NCBI GenBank assembly: GCA_947652115.1
Contig: OX393562.1
Coordinates: 10,447,567 to 10,511,566, forward strand
Direction: 5' to 3'
Source of the DNA: Blastomussa wellsi
Taxonomy: Eukaryota; Cnidaria; Anthozoa; Scleractinia; Plerogyridae
Length of the DNA stretch: 64,000 bases
Shown: positions 7,678-20,473 of the stretch, piece after piece
Layout of the letters: each line of letters starts with the position of its first letter
How positions within the stretch are numbered: the stretch's first letter is position 1
Notes under the pieces: model-generated
Database searches by the model: none
Told to the model about the DNA's origin: nothing
The model's input: only the letters and a program-made list of their open reading frames with translations
Position numbers and translations under genes: made by a program

Positions 7678-10600
7678 AACTTCATTTTTTGCTAAACCAT
7701 TTCAGCGATGTTTTCGTGACGGCGCCACTGCGGGACCATTTGCGCGTTAATTTCAGACGATTCGGCAAACCTTCATAAAATTCAAGTTTTTTTGCCTTTC
7801 GTAAAATTTCATTTTTCGCTAAAAAATTTCGGCTACGGCAAATCGCTGAAAAGGCAATCTTTTCGTGAGGTCGCCACTGCAGGAACATTTGCGCGTTAAT
7901 TTCAGCCGATTCAGGAAACCTTCAAAAAAATCAAGTTTTTGCCCTTCGTAAAATTTCAGTTTTTGCTAAAAAAGTTTTTGCTTCCGCGAATCGCTGAAAA
8001 AGCGATTTTTTCGTGACGGCGCAACTGCTGGAACATTTGCGTCTTAATTTCAGACGATTCGGCAAACCTTCCTAAAAATCAAGTTTTTGGTATTCCGTAA
8101 AATTTCATTTCTTGCTAAAAAATCTCGCCTACCGCGAATCGCTGAAAAGGCGATATTTTCTTGACGACGCCACTACGGGAAAATTGGCGCGTTAATTTCA
8201 GCCGATTCGGCAAACCTTCCAAAAATCAAGATTTCAGCCTTCCGTAAAATTTCATTTTCTGCTAAAAAATTTTTGCTTCCGCGAATCGCTGAAAACGCGA
8301 TGTTTTTGTGACGGCGCCACTCCGGGAACATTTGCGCGTTAATTTCAGCCGATTCGCAAACCTTCCTAAAAATCAAGTTTTTTGCCTTCCTTAAAATTTC
8401 ATTTTTTGCTAAAAAATTTCGTCAACTGCGAATCGCTGAAAACGCGATGTTTTCGTGGCGGCGCTACTACGGGAACATTTGCGCGTTAATTTCAGCGGAT
8501 TCTGCAAACCTTCAAAAAAATCAAGTTGTTGGCCTTGCGTAAAAGTTCATTTTCTTCTAAAAAATTTCCTCAACCGCAAATGCCTGAAAAGGCGATGTTT
8601 TCGTGGCGGCGCAACTACAGGGACATTTGCGCTTTGATTTCAGCCGATTCAGCAAACCTTCAACAAAATTAAGTTGTTGGCCCTCCGCAAAATTTCATTT
8701 TTTTGCGAAAAAACTTCGGGTACTGGGAATCGCTGATAACTTTACACGATTCGGCAAACCTTCAAAAAATCAAGTTTTTGGCCTTCCGTGAAACTTCATT
8801 TTTTGCTAAAACATTTCAGCGATGTTTTCGTGACGGCGCCACTGCGGGACCATTTGCGCGTTAATTTCAGACGATTCGGCAAACCTTCATAAAATTCAAG
8901 TTTTTTGCCTTTCGTAAAATTTCAGTTTTTGCTAAAAAATTTTTGCTTCCGCGAATCGCTGAAAAAGCGATGTTTTCGTGACGGCGCAACTGTGGCAACA
9001 TTTGCGTGTTAATTTCAGACGATTCGGCAAACCTTCCTAAAAATCAAGTTTTTGGTATTCCGTAAAATTTCATTTTTTGCTAAAAAATCTCGCCTACCGC
9101 GAATCGCTGAAAAGGCGATCTTTTCTTGACGACGCCACTACGGGAACATTTGCGCGTTACTTTCAGCGGATTCGGCAAACCTTCCAAAAAAATCAAGTTT
9201 TTGGCCTTGTGTAAAAGTTCATTTTCTTCTAAAAAATTTCCTCAACCGCAAATGCCTGAAAAGGCGATGTTTTCGTGGCGGCGCAACTACAGGGACATCT
9301 GCGCTTTGATTTCAGCCGATTCGGCAACCCTTCAAAAAAATCAAGTTGGCCCTCCGCAAAATTTCATTTTTTGCGAAAAAACTTCGGGTACTGGGAATCG
9401 CTGATAACTTTACACGATTCGGCAAACCTTCCAAAAAACCAAGTTTTTCCCTTTCGTAAAATTTAACTTTTTTCAAAAAATTTCGTCTACCGCGAATCGC
9501 TGCGCGACCACCAGAACATTTGCGCGTTAATTTCGGCCAATTTGGCAAACCTTCTAAAAAATCAAGTTTTTGGCCTTGTTTAAAATTTCATTTTTCTATA
9601 AAAAAATTTCGTCAACTGCGAATCGCTGAAAACGCGATGTTTTCGCTGCGGCGCTGCTACGGGAACATTTGCGCGTTACTTTCAGCGGATTCGGCAAACC
9701 TTCCAAAAAAATCAAGTCTTTGGCCTTGCGTAAAAGCTCATTTTCTTCTAAAAAATTTCGTCAACCGCAAATGCCTGAAAAGGCGATATTTTCGTGGCGG
9801 CGCAACTACAGGGACATTTGCGCTTTGATTTCAGCCGATTCGGCAACCCTTAAAAAAAATCAAGTTGTTGGCCCTCCGCAAAATTTCATTTTCCGCTAAA
9901 AAATTTCGGCTACGGAGAATCGCTGAAAAGGCAATGTTTTCGTGAGGTCGCCACTGCAGGAACATTTGCTCGATAATTTCAGCCGATTCCGGAAACCTTC
10001 AAAAAAAACAACTTTTTGCCCTTCCGAAAATTTCAGTTTCTGTTAAAAAAATTTTGCTTCCGCGAATCGCTGAAAAAGCGATGTTTTCGTGACGGCGCCA
10101 TTGCTGGAACATTTGCGCGTTAATTTCAGCTGATTCGGCAAACCTTCAAAAAAATCAAGTTTTTGCTCTTCGTAAAATTTCAGTTTCTGCTAAAAAATTT
10201 TTGCTTCCGCGAATCGCTGAAAAGGCGATCTTTTCGTAGCGGCCCCACTACCGGGACATTTGCGAGTTAATTTCAGCCGATTCGGCAAACCTTCCTAAAA
10301 ATCAAGTTTTTTTGCCTTTCGTAAAATTTCATTTTTCGCTAAAAAATTTCTGCTACGGCGAATCGCTGAATAGGCAATTTTTTCGTGAGGTCGCCACTGC
10401 AGGAACATTTGCGCGATAATTTCAGCCGATTCCGGAAACCTTCAAAAAAATCAACTTTTTGCCCTTCCGAAAATTTCAGTTTCTGCTAAAAAAATTTTGC
10501 TTCCGCGAATCGCTGAAAAAGCGATGTTTTCGTGACGGCGCCATTGCTGGAACATTTGCGCGTTAATTTCAGCTGATTCGGCAATCCTCCAAAAGAATCA

Positions 10601-10880
10601 AGTTTTTGCCCTTCTGTAAAATTTCATTTTTTGCTAAAAAATTTCCGCTACTGCGAATCGCTGGAAAGGCGATGTTTTCGTGAGGTCCCCACTGCGGGAC
10701 CATTTTCACTGTGGGAACACTTCCAAAAATCAAGTTTTTGGCCTTCCGTAAAATTTCGGCTACCGCGAATCGATGAAAAGGCGATGTTTTCGTGACGGCG
10801 ACACTTCGTTAACATTTGTGCCTTTATTTCAGCCGATTCGGCAAACCTTCAAAAAATAAAGTTTTTGGCCTTCCGTGAAA
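7678..10880. repeat. Satellite block SAT3 (3203 bp, type B long)
   Basis: About 21-22 monomers. It contains two related monomers with the unusual TTTTCTTGACGACGCC (around 8156 and 9121, offset 965 bp), an empty-site junction at 8791-8793, and a family-specific AAGTCTTTGG variant near 9715. Part of its middle (about 8180-8780) differs from type C blocks. Confidence 0.92.
8791..8793. other. Empty-site junction (unit 3)
   Basis: GGCCTTCCGTG-AAA-CTTCATTTTTTGCTAAAACATTTCAGCG reads straight through where NS segments are flanked by CCGTGAAA and AACTTCATTTTTTGC. Equivalent junctions lie at 17000-17002, 25224-25226, 29662-29664, 34248-34250, 38834-38836, 43420-43422, 48005-48007, 52592-52594, 57030-57032 and 61470-61472. 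In units 3 and 5 the left flank is a different, truncated monomer (TTTACACGATTCGG). Confidence 0.8.
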
Positions 10881-12264
10881 AGACCAATTTATGCCCCCAT
10901 AAATTGTAGTTAATGGACAACCATGAGAATCATGTGTGTATTGCGTGACATGTAGCAAATAGGGTGGGATTTCACAAGCCAAAGTTTAATTCCACTCACG
11001 TGCCTCTATTGTGTAAGTTGCATGCTTTAGCCAATCAGAGTGTTTGAATTCACTGCCACTAAAGTTCAAGGGCAAAGTACACAGGCCTTGTGCTTTTTCA
11101 TTCTGTTGCTTGAGCAGGCAAATTATCTGCCTGCTCCATCTCATACAACTAATTTTCCCACCCTTCCCTCCCTATCTTGCTAGCATGTCGTTTGCTTTAT
11201 GATTTAGAATACACTATATTGCCTACCTACAAAAAAAAAACAAAAAAAAAACATTATTTTCCTAAGAAATATTGCGATGCTTGCTATATACAAGATGTTG
11301 CAGTTTGAGCCTCTGATGGGTATACCTGCAGTGTACCTGCACCATAGACATGCAATATGGTTTTCTTGAAATGCATTGTAAACCGATCTCTGGTTAGGCC
11401 TTCAGGTTTATATATTGTTACTATAGCATTTTTTCGAGGTTGTTGAGATCTTCCATGTAATTGTTATAATCTGCAGTTGTGTTCGGTTACGGTTAGCTTT
11501 GGCAGTTCATCTGCCTCAAAGACACTTATTGTACTGATTAGCTAGGCCTATTTTATGACCTGCTTGTTTTTATCGCATTTTGCAAGGTTGCGATCTTCCA
11601 TGTAATTGTTATAATCTGCAGTTGTGTTCGGTTATGGTTAGATTTGGCAGTTTATCTGCCTCAAAGACACTTAATGTAATGATTAGCTAGGCCTATTTTC
11701 ATGACCTACATTCTTGCATTTGTGTGTAACTCTCTAGTAGAGTGTTCTGTTGGTTCTTTTATCTCATATTGATATAATAAACATTGGGTTGGGATGAAGT
11801 GCTCCCATACAGGTCACCCTTTGCCCCATAGACTCACAGAATGGATTGGTTGCCATGGTAACCATGAGTCTAAACCCCTCTAACTTGAATAAGGACCTCT
11901 TTCAGGGTATTGTGTTCTGCAGCCCTGAAGAGGAATAAGGACCTCTCCCACGGTATTGTGGTCGGCAGCCCTGGAGAGGAGTAAGGAGCTCTTTAGGGTA
12001 TTGTGGTCGGCAGCCCAAAAGAGTTGTAGGACCTCTTGCAGGGTATTGTGTTTGCAGCCCTCAAGAGCAGTAGGACCTCTCTTAGGGGATTGTGATGTGC
12101 ACCCCTAGAGAGAAAAGGGGAGTGGAGGGGTGTTGACCCCTCTTCCCAAGCTAGACTAGCATTGTGTTTAGTGGCAGTGGCCTGTTACTGGAGTACTTCA
12201 TTCCCAACCCCAATTCCCCACATATTGTTGTCCAAGTTTCTGTCTTCTCATGGGTTGGGACATT
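10881..12264. repeat. Non-satellite segment NS4 (1384 bp, type B)
   Basis: Carries type B markers ACCATGAG, ATTGCCTACC, TTAATGTAATG and the 5-bp deletion. It uniquely reads GGGGTGTTGACC in the hairpin loop near 12128, where the others read GGGGTTGTGACC. Confidence 0.9.
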
Positions 12265-14502
12265 AACTTCATTTTTTGCTAAACCATTTCAGCGATGTTT
12301 TCGTGACGGCGCCACTGCGGGACCATTTGCGCGTTAATTTCAGACGATTCGGCAAACCTTCATAAAATTCAAGTTTTTTTGCCTTTCGTAAAATTTCATT
12401 TTTCGCTAAAAAATTTCGGCTACGGCAAATCGCTGAAAAGGCAATCTTTTCGTGAGGTCGCCACTGCAGGAACATTTGCGCGTTAATTTCAGCCGATTCA
12501 GGAAACCTTCAAAAAAATCAAGTTTTTGCCCTTCGTAAAATTTCAGTTTTTGCTAAAAAAGTTTTTGCTTCCGCGAATCGCTGAAAAAGCGATTTTTTCG
12601 TGACGGCGCAACTGCTGGAACATTTGCGTCTTAATTTCAGACGATTCGGCAAACCTTCCTAAAAATCAAGTTTTTGGTATTCCGTAAAATTTCATTTCTT
12701 GCTAAAAAATCTCGCCTACCGCGAATCGCTGAAAAGGCGATATTTTCTTGACGACGCCACTACGGGAACATTTGCGCGTTACTTTCAGCGGATTCGGCAA
12801 ACCTTCCAAAAAAATCAAGTTTTTGGCCTTGTGTAAAAGTTCATTTTCTTCTAAAAAATTTCCTCAACCGCAAATGCCTGAAAAGGCGATGTTTTCGTGG
12901 CGGCGCAACTACAGGGACATCTGCGCTTTGATTTCAGCCGATTCGGCAACCCTTCAAAAAAATCAAGTTGGCCCTCCGCAAAATTTCATTTTTTGCGAAA
13001 AAACTTCGGGTACTGGGAATCGCTGATAACTTTACACGATTCGGCAAACCTTCCAAAAAACCAAGTTTTTCCCTTTCGTAAAATTTAACTTTTTTCAAAA
13101 AATTTCGTCTACCGCGAATCGCTGCGCGACCACCAGAACATTTGCGCGTTAATTTCGGCCAATTTGGCAAACCTTCTAAAAAATCAAGTTTTTGGCCTTG
13201 TTTAAAATTTCATTTTTCTATAAAAAAATTTCGTCAACTGCGAATCGCTGAAAACGCGATGTTTTCGCTGCGGCGCTGCTACGGGAACATTTGCGCGTTA
13301 CTTTCAGCGGATTCGGCAAACCTTCCAAAAAAATCAAGTTTTTGGCCTTGCGTAAAAGCTCATTTTCTTCTAAAAAATTTCGTCAACCGCAAATGCCTGA
13401 AAAGGCGATATTTTCGTGGCGGCGCAACTACAGGGACATTTGCGCTTTGATTTCAGCCGATTCGGCAACCCTTAAAAAAAATCAAGTTGTTGGCCCTCCG
13501 CAAAATTTCATTTTCCGCTAAAAAATTTCGGCTACGGAGAATCGCTGAAAAGGCAATGTTTTCGTGAGGTCGCCACTGCAGGAACATTTGCTCGATAATT
13601 TCAGCCGATTCCGGAAACCTTCAAAAAAAACAACTTTTTGCCCTTCCGAAAATTTCAGTTTCTGTTAAAAAAATTTTGCTTCCGCGAATCGCTGAAAAAG
13701 CGATGTTTTCGTGACGGCGCCATTGCTGGAACATTTGCGCGTTAATTTCAGCTGATTCGGCAAACCTTCAAAAAAATCAAGTTTTTGCTCTTCGTAAAAT
13801 TTCAGTTTCTGCTAAAAAATTTTTGCTTCCGCGAATCGCTGAAAAGGCGATCTTTTCGTAGCGGCCCCACTACCGGGACATTTGCGAGTTAATTTCAGCC
13901 GATTCGGCAAACCTTCCTAAAAATCAAGTTTTTTTGCCTTTCGTAAAATTTCATTTTTCGCTAAAAAATTTCTGCTACGGCGAATCGCTGAATAGGCAAT
14001 TTTTTCGTGAGGTCGCCACTGCAGGAACATTTGCGCGATAATTTCAGCCGATTCCGGAAACCTTCAAAAAAATCAACTTTTTGCCCTTCCGAAAATTTCA
14101 GTTTCTGCTAAAAAAATTTTGCTTCCGCGAATCGCTGAAAAAGCGATGTTTTCGTGACGGCGCCATTGCTGGAACATTTGCGCGTTAATTTCAGCTGATT
14201 CGGCAATCCTCCAAAAGAATCAAGTTTTTGCCCTTCTGTAAAATTTCATTTTTTGCTAAAAAATTTCCGCTACTGCGAATCGCTGGAAAGGCGATGTTTT
14301 CGTGAGGTCCCCACTGCGGGACCATTTTCACTGTGGGAACACTTCCAAAAATCAAGTTTTTGGCCTTCCGTAAAATTTCGGCTACCGCGAATCGATGAAA
14401 AGGCGATGTTTTCGTGACGGCGACACTTCGTTAACATTTGTGCCTTTATTTCAGCCGATTCGGCAAACCTTCAAAAAATAAAGTTTTTGGCCTTCCGTGA
14501 AA
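12265..14502. repeat. Satellite block SAT4 (2238 bp, type B short)
   Basis: Equal to SAT3 minus exactly 965 bp. No empty-site copy is present because it fell inside the deleted interval. The rest matches the ends of SAT3 almost base for base, except that SAT4 reads AAGTTTTTGG where SAT3 has AAGTCTTTGG. Confidence 0.92.
12743..12768. other. Recombination junction of the 965-bp deletion in unit 4
   Basis: In unit 3 two monomers share a 26-bp identical stretch, 8156-8181 and 9121-9146, flanked by diagnostic differences (A8155 versus C9120, A8182 versus C9147). Unit 4 has the left copy's A at 12742 and the right copy's C at 12769. The exchange therefore lies in these 26 bp. Offset 965 equals 4587 minus 3622. 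Unit 6 has the same junction at 20952-20977. Confidence 0.9.
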
Positions 14503-15886
14503 AGACCAATTTATGCCCCCATAAATTGTAGTTAATGGACAACCATGAGAATCATGTGTGTATTGCGTGACATGTAGCAAATAGGGTGGGATTTCACAAG
14601 CCAAAGTTTAATTCCACTCACGTGCCTCTATTGTGTAAGTTGCATGCTTTAGCCAATCAGAGTGTTTGACTTCACTGCCACTAAAGTTCAAGGGCAAAGT
14701 ACACAGGCCTTGTGCTTTTTCATTCTGTTGCTTGAGCAGGCAAATTATCTGCCTGCTCCATCTCATACAACTAATTTTCCCACCCTTCCCTCCCTATCTT
14801 GCTAGCATGTCGTTTGCTTTATGATTTAGAATACACTATATTGCCTACCTACAAAAAAAAAACAAAAAAAAAACATTATTTTCCTAAGAAATATTGCGAT
14901 GCTTGCTATATACAAGATGTTGCAGTTTGAGCCTCTGATGGGTATACCTGCAGTGTACCTGCACCATAGACATGCAATATGGTTTTCTTGAAATGCATTG
15001 TAAACCGATCTCTGGTTAGGCCTTCAGGTTTATATATTGTTACTATAGCATTTTTTCGAGGTTGTTGAGATCTTCCATGTAATTGTTATAATCTGCAGTT
15101 GTGTTCGGTTACGGTTAGCTTTGGCAGTTCATCTGCCTCAAAGACACTTATTGTACTGATTAGCTAGGCCTATTTTATGACCTGCTTGTTTTTATCGCAT
15201 TTTGCAAGGTTGCGATCTTCCATGTAATTGTTATAATCTGCAGTTGTGTTCGGTTATGGTTAGATTTGGCAGTTTATCTGCCTCAAAGACACTTAATGTA
15301 ATGATTAGCTAGGCCTATTTTCATGACCTACATTCTTGCATTTGTGTGTAACTCTCTAGTAGAGTGTTCTGTTGGTTCTTTTATCTCATATTGATATAAT
15401 AAACATTGGGTTGGGATGAAGTGCTCCCATACAGGTCACCCTTTGCCCCATAGACTCACAGAATGGATTGGTTGCCATGGTAACCATGAGTCTAAACCCC
15501 TCTAACTTGAATAAGGACCTCTTTCAGGGTATTGTGTTCTGCAGCCCTGAAGAGGAATAAGGACCTCTCCCACGGTATTGTGGTCGGCAGCCCTGGAGAG
15601 GAGTAAGGAGCTCTTTAGGGTATTGTGGTCGGCAGCCCAAAAGAGTTGTAGGACCTCTTGCAGGGTATTGTGTTTGCAGCCCTCAAGAGCAGTAGGACCT
15701 CTCTTAGGGGATTGTGATGTGCACCCCTAGAGAGAAAAGGGGAGTGGAGGGGTTGTGACCCCTCTTCCCAAGCTAGACTAGCATTGTGTTTAGTGGCAGT
15801 GGCCTGTTACTGGAGTACTTCATTCCCAACCCCAATTCCCCACATATTGTTGTCCAAGTTTCTGTCTTCTCATGGGTTGGGACATT
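14503..15886. repeat. Non-satellite segment NS5 (1384 bp, type B)
   Basis: Type B markers throughout. It uniquely has GACTTCACTG at 14668 where all other copies keep GAATTCACTG, so a conserved EcoRI site is lost. Confidence 0.9.
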
Positions 15887-18800
15887 AACTTCATTTTTTG
15901 CTAAACCATTTCAGCGATGTTTTCGTGACGGCGCCACTGCGGGACCATTTGCGCGTTAATTTCAGACGATTCGGCAAACCTTCATAAAATTCAAGTTTTT
16001 TTGCCTTTCGTAAAATTTCATTTTTCGCTAAAAAATTTCGGCTACGGCAAATCGCTGAAAAGGCAATCTTTTCGTGAGGTCGCCACTGCAGGAACATTTG
16101 CGCGTTAATTTCAGCCGATTCAGGAAACCTTCAAAAAAATCAAGTTTTTGCCCTTCGTAAAATTTCAGTTTTTGCTAAAAAAGTTTTTGCTTCCGCGAAT
16201 CGCTGAAAAAGCGATTTTTTCGTGACGGCGCAACTGCTGGAACATTTGCGTCTTAATTTCAGACGATTCGGCAAACCTTCCTAAAAATCAAGTTTTTGGT
16301 ATTCCGTAAAATTTCATTTCTTGCTAAAAAATCTCGCCTACCGCGAATCGCTGAAAAGGCGATATTTTCTTGACGACGCCACTACGGGAAAATTGGCGCG
16401 TTAATTTCAGCCGATTCGGCAAACCTTCCAAAAATCAAGATTTCAGCCTTCCGTAAAATTTCATTTTCTGCTAAAAAATTTTTGCTTCCGCGAATCGCTG
16501 AAAACGCGATGTTTTTGTGACGGCGCCACTCCGGGAACATTTGCGCGTTAATTTCAGCCGATTCGCAAACCTTCCTAAAAATCAAGTTTTTTGCCTTCCT
16601 TAAAATTTCATTTTTTGCTAAAAAATTTCGTCAACTGCGAATCGCTGAAAACGCGATGTTTTCGTGGCGGCGCTACTACGGGAACATTTGCGCGTTAATT
16701 TCAGCGGATTCTGCAAACCTTCAAAAAAATCAAGTTGTTGGCCTTGCGTAAAAGTTCATTTTCTTCTAAAAAATTTCCTCAACCGCAAATGCCTGAAAAG
16801 GCGATGTTTTCGTGGCGGCGCAACTACAGGGACATTTGCGCTTTGATTTCAGCCGATTCAGCAAACCTTCAACAAAATTAAGTTGTTGGCCCTCCGCAAA
16901 ATTTCATTTTTTTGCGAAAAAACTTCGGGTACTGGGAATCGCTGATAACTTTACACGATTCGGCAAACCTTCAAAAAATCAAGTTTTTGGCCTTCCGTGA
17001 AACTTCATTTTTTGCTAAAACATTTCAGCGATGTTTTCGTGACGGCGCCACTGCGGGACCATTTGCGCGTTAATTTCAGACGATTCGGCAAACCTTCATA
17101 AAATTCAAGTTTTTTGCCTTTCGTAAAATTTCAGTTTTTGCTAAAAAATTTTTGCTTCCGCGAATCGCTGAAAAAGCGATGTTTTCGTGACGGCGCAACT
17201 GTGGCAACATTTGCGTGTTAATTTCAGACGATTCGGCAAACCTTCCTAAAAATCAAGTTTTTGGTATTCCGTAAAATTTCATTTTTTGCTAAAAAATCTC
17301 GCCTACCGCGAATCGCTGAAAAGGCGATCTTTTCTTGACGACGCCACTACGGGAACATTTGCGCGTTACTTTCAGCGGATTCGGCAAACCTTCCAAAAAA
17401 ATCAAGTTTTTGGCCTTGTGTAAAAGTTCATTTTCTTCTAAAAAATTTCCTCAACCGCAAATGCCTGAAAAGGCGATGTTTTCGTGGCGGCGCAACTACA
17501 GGGACATCTGCGCTTTGATTTCAGCCGATTCGGCAACCCTTCAAAAAAATCAAGTTGGCCCTCCGCAAAATTTCATTTTTTGCGAAAAAACTTCGGGTAC
17601 TGGGAATCGCTGATAACTTTACACGATTCGGCAAACCTTCCAAAAAACCAAGTTTTTCCCTTTCGTAAAATTTAACTTTTTTCAAAAAATTTCGTCTACC
17701 GCGAATCGCTGCGCGACCACCAGAACATTTGCGCGTTAATTTCGGCCAATTTGGCAAACCTTCTAAAAAATCAAGTTTTTGGCCTTGTTTAAAATTTCAT
17801 TTTTCTATAAAAAAATTTCGTCAACTGCGAATCGCTGAAAACGCGATGTTTTCGCTGCGGCGCTGCTACGGGAACATTTGCGCGTTACTTTCAGCGGATT
17901 CGGCAAACCTTCCAAAAAAATCAAGTCTTTGGCCTTGCGTAAAAGCTCATTTTCTTCTAAAAAATTTCGTCAACCGCAAATGCCTGAAAAGGCGATATTT
18001 TCGTGGCGGCGCAACTACAGGGACATTTGCGCTTTGATTTCAGCCGATTCGGCAACCCTTAAAAAAAATCAAGTTGTTGGCCCTCCGCAAAATTTCATTT
18101 TCCGCTAAAAAATTTCGGCTACGGAGAATCGCTGAAAAGGCAATGTTTTCGTGAGGTCGCCACTGCAGGAACATTTGCTCGATAATTTCAGCCGATTCCG
18201 GAAACCTTCAAAAAAAACAACTTTTTGCCCTTCCGAAAATTTCAGTTTCTGTTAAAAAAATTTTGCTTCCGCGAATCGCTGAAAAAGCGATGTTTTCGTG
18301 ACGGCGCCATTGCTGGAACATTTGCGCGTTAATTTCAGCTGATTCGGCAAACCTTCAAAAAAATCAAGTTTTTGCTCTTCGTAAAATTTCAGTTTCTGCT
18401 AAAAAATTTTTGCTTCCGCGAATCGCTGAAAAGGCGATCTTTTCGTAGCGGCCCCACTACCGGGACATTTGCGAGTTAATTTCAGCCGATTCGGCAAACC
18501 TTCCTAAAAATCAAGTTTTTTTGCCTTTCGTAAAATTTCATTTTTCGCTAAAAAATTTCTGCTACGGCGAATCGCTGAATAGGCAATTTTTTCGTGAGGT
18601 CGCCACTGCAGGAACATTTGCGCGATAATTTCAGCCGATTCCGGAAACCTTCAAAAAAATCAACTTTTTGCCCTTCCGAAAATTTCAGTTTCTGCTAAAA
18701 AAATTTTGCTTCCGCGAATCGCTGAAAAAGCGATGTTTTCGTGACGGCGCCATTGCTGGAACATTTGCGCGTTAATTTCAGCTGATTCGGCAATCCTCCA

Positions 18801-19089
18801 AAAGAATCAAGTTTTTGCCCTTCTGTAAAATTTCATTTTTTGCTAAAAAATTTCCGCTACTGCGAATCGCTGGAAAGGCGATGTTTTCGTGAGGTCCCCA
18901 CTGCGGGACCATTTTCACTGTGGGAACACTTCCAAAAATCAAGTTTTTGGCCTTCCGTAAAATTTCGGCTACCGCGAATCGATGAAAAGGCGATGTTTTC
19001 GTGACGGCGACACTTCGTTAACATTTGTGCCTTTATTTCAGCCGATTCGGCAAACCTTCAAAAAATAAAGTTTTTGGCCTTCCGTGAAA
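15887..19089. repeat. Satellite block SAT5 (3203 bp, type B long)
   Basis: Same length and internal order as SAT3, including AAGTCTTTGG (near 17925), both TTTTCTTGACGACGCC monomers and an empty-site junction at 17000-17002. The shared private variant shows SAT3 and SAT5 are recent copies of one block. Confidence 0.92.
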
Positions 19090-20473
19090 AGACCAATTTA
19101 TGCCCCCATAAATTGTAGTTAATGGACAACCATGAGAATCATGTGTGTATTGCGTGACATGTAGCAAATAGGGTGGGATTTCACAAGCCAAAGTTTAATT
19201 CCACTCACGTGCCTCTATTGTGTAAGTTGCATGCTTTAGCCAATCAGAGTGTTTGAATTCACTGCCACTAAAGTTCAAGGGCAAAGTACACAGGCCTTGT
19301 GCTTTTTCATTCTGTTGCTTGAGCAGGCAAATTATCTGCCTGCTCCATCTCATACAACTAATTTTCCCACCCTTCCCTCCCTATCTTGCTAGCATGTCGT
19401 TTGCTTTATGATTTAGAATACACTATATTGCCTACCTACAAAAAAAAAACAAAAAAAAAACATTATTTTCCTAAGAAATATTGCGATGCTTGCTATATAC
19501 AAGATGTTGCAGTTTGAGCCTCTGATGGGTATACCTGCAGTGTACCTGCACCATAGACATGCAATATGGTTTTCTTGAAATGCATTGTAAACCGATCTCT
19601 GGTTAGGCCTTCAGGTTTATATATTGTTACTATAGCATTTTTTCGAGGTTGTTGAGATCTTCCATGTAATTGTTATAATCTGCAGTTGTGTTCGGTTACG
19701 GTTAGCTTTGGCAGTTCATCTGCCTCAAAGACACTTATTGTACTGATTAGCTAGGCCTATTTTATGACCTGCTTGTTTTTATCGCATTTTGCAAGGTTGC
19801 GATCTTCCATGTAATTGTTATAATCTGCAGTTGTGTTCGGTTATGGTTAGATTTGGCAGTTTATCTGCCTCAAAGACACTTAATGTAATGATTAGCTAGG
19901 CCTATTTTCATGACCTACATTCTTGCATTTGTGTGTAACTCTCTAGTAGAGTGTTCTGTTGGTTCTTTTATCTCATATTGATATAATAAACATTGGGTTG
20001 GGATGAAGTGCTCCCATACAGGTCACCCTTTGCCCCATAGACTCACAGAATGGATTGGTTGCCATGGTAACCATGAGTCTAAACCCCTCTAACTTGAATA
20101 AGGACCTCTTTCAGGGTATTGTGTTCTGCAGCCCTGAAGAGGAATAAGGACCTCTCCCACGGTATTGTGGTCGGCAGCCCTGGAGAGGAGTAAGGAGCTC
20201 TTTAGGGTATTGTGGTCGGCAGCCCAAAAGAGTTGTAGGACCTCTTGCAGGGTATTGTGTTTGCAGCCCTCAAGAGCAGTAGGACCTCTCTTAGGGGATT
20301 GTGATGTGCACCCCTAGAGAGAAAAGGGGAGTGGAGGGGTTGTGACCCCTCTTCCCAAGCTAGACTAGCATTGTGTTTAGTGGCAGTGGCCTGTTACTGG
20401 AGTACTTCATTCCCAACCCCAATTCCCCACATATTGTTGTCCAAGTTTCTGTCTTCTCATGGGTTGGGACATT
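19090..20473. repeat. Non-satellite segment NS6 (1384 bp, type B)
   Basis: Type B markers at both ends (ACCATGAG, ATTGCCTACC, 5-bp deletion), with GAATTC intact. Confidence 0.9.
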
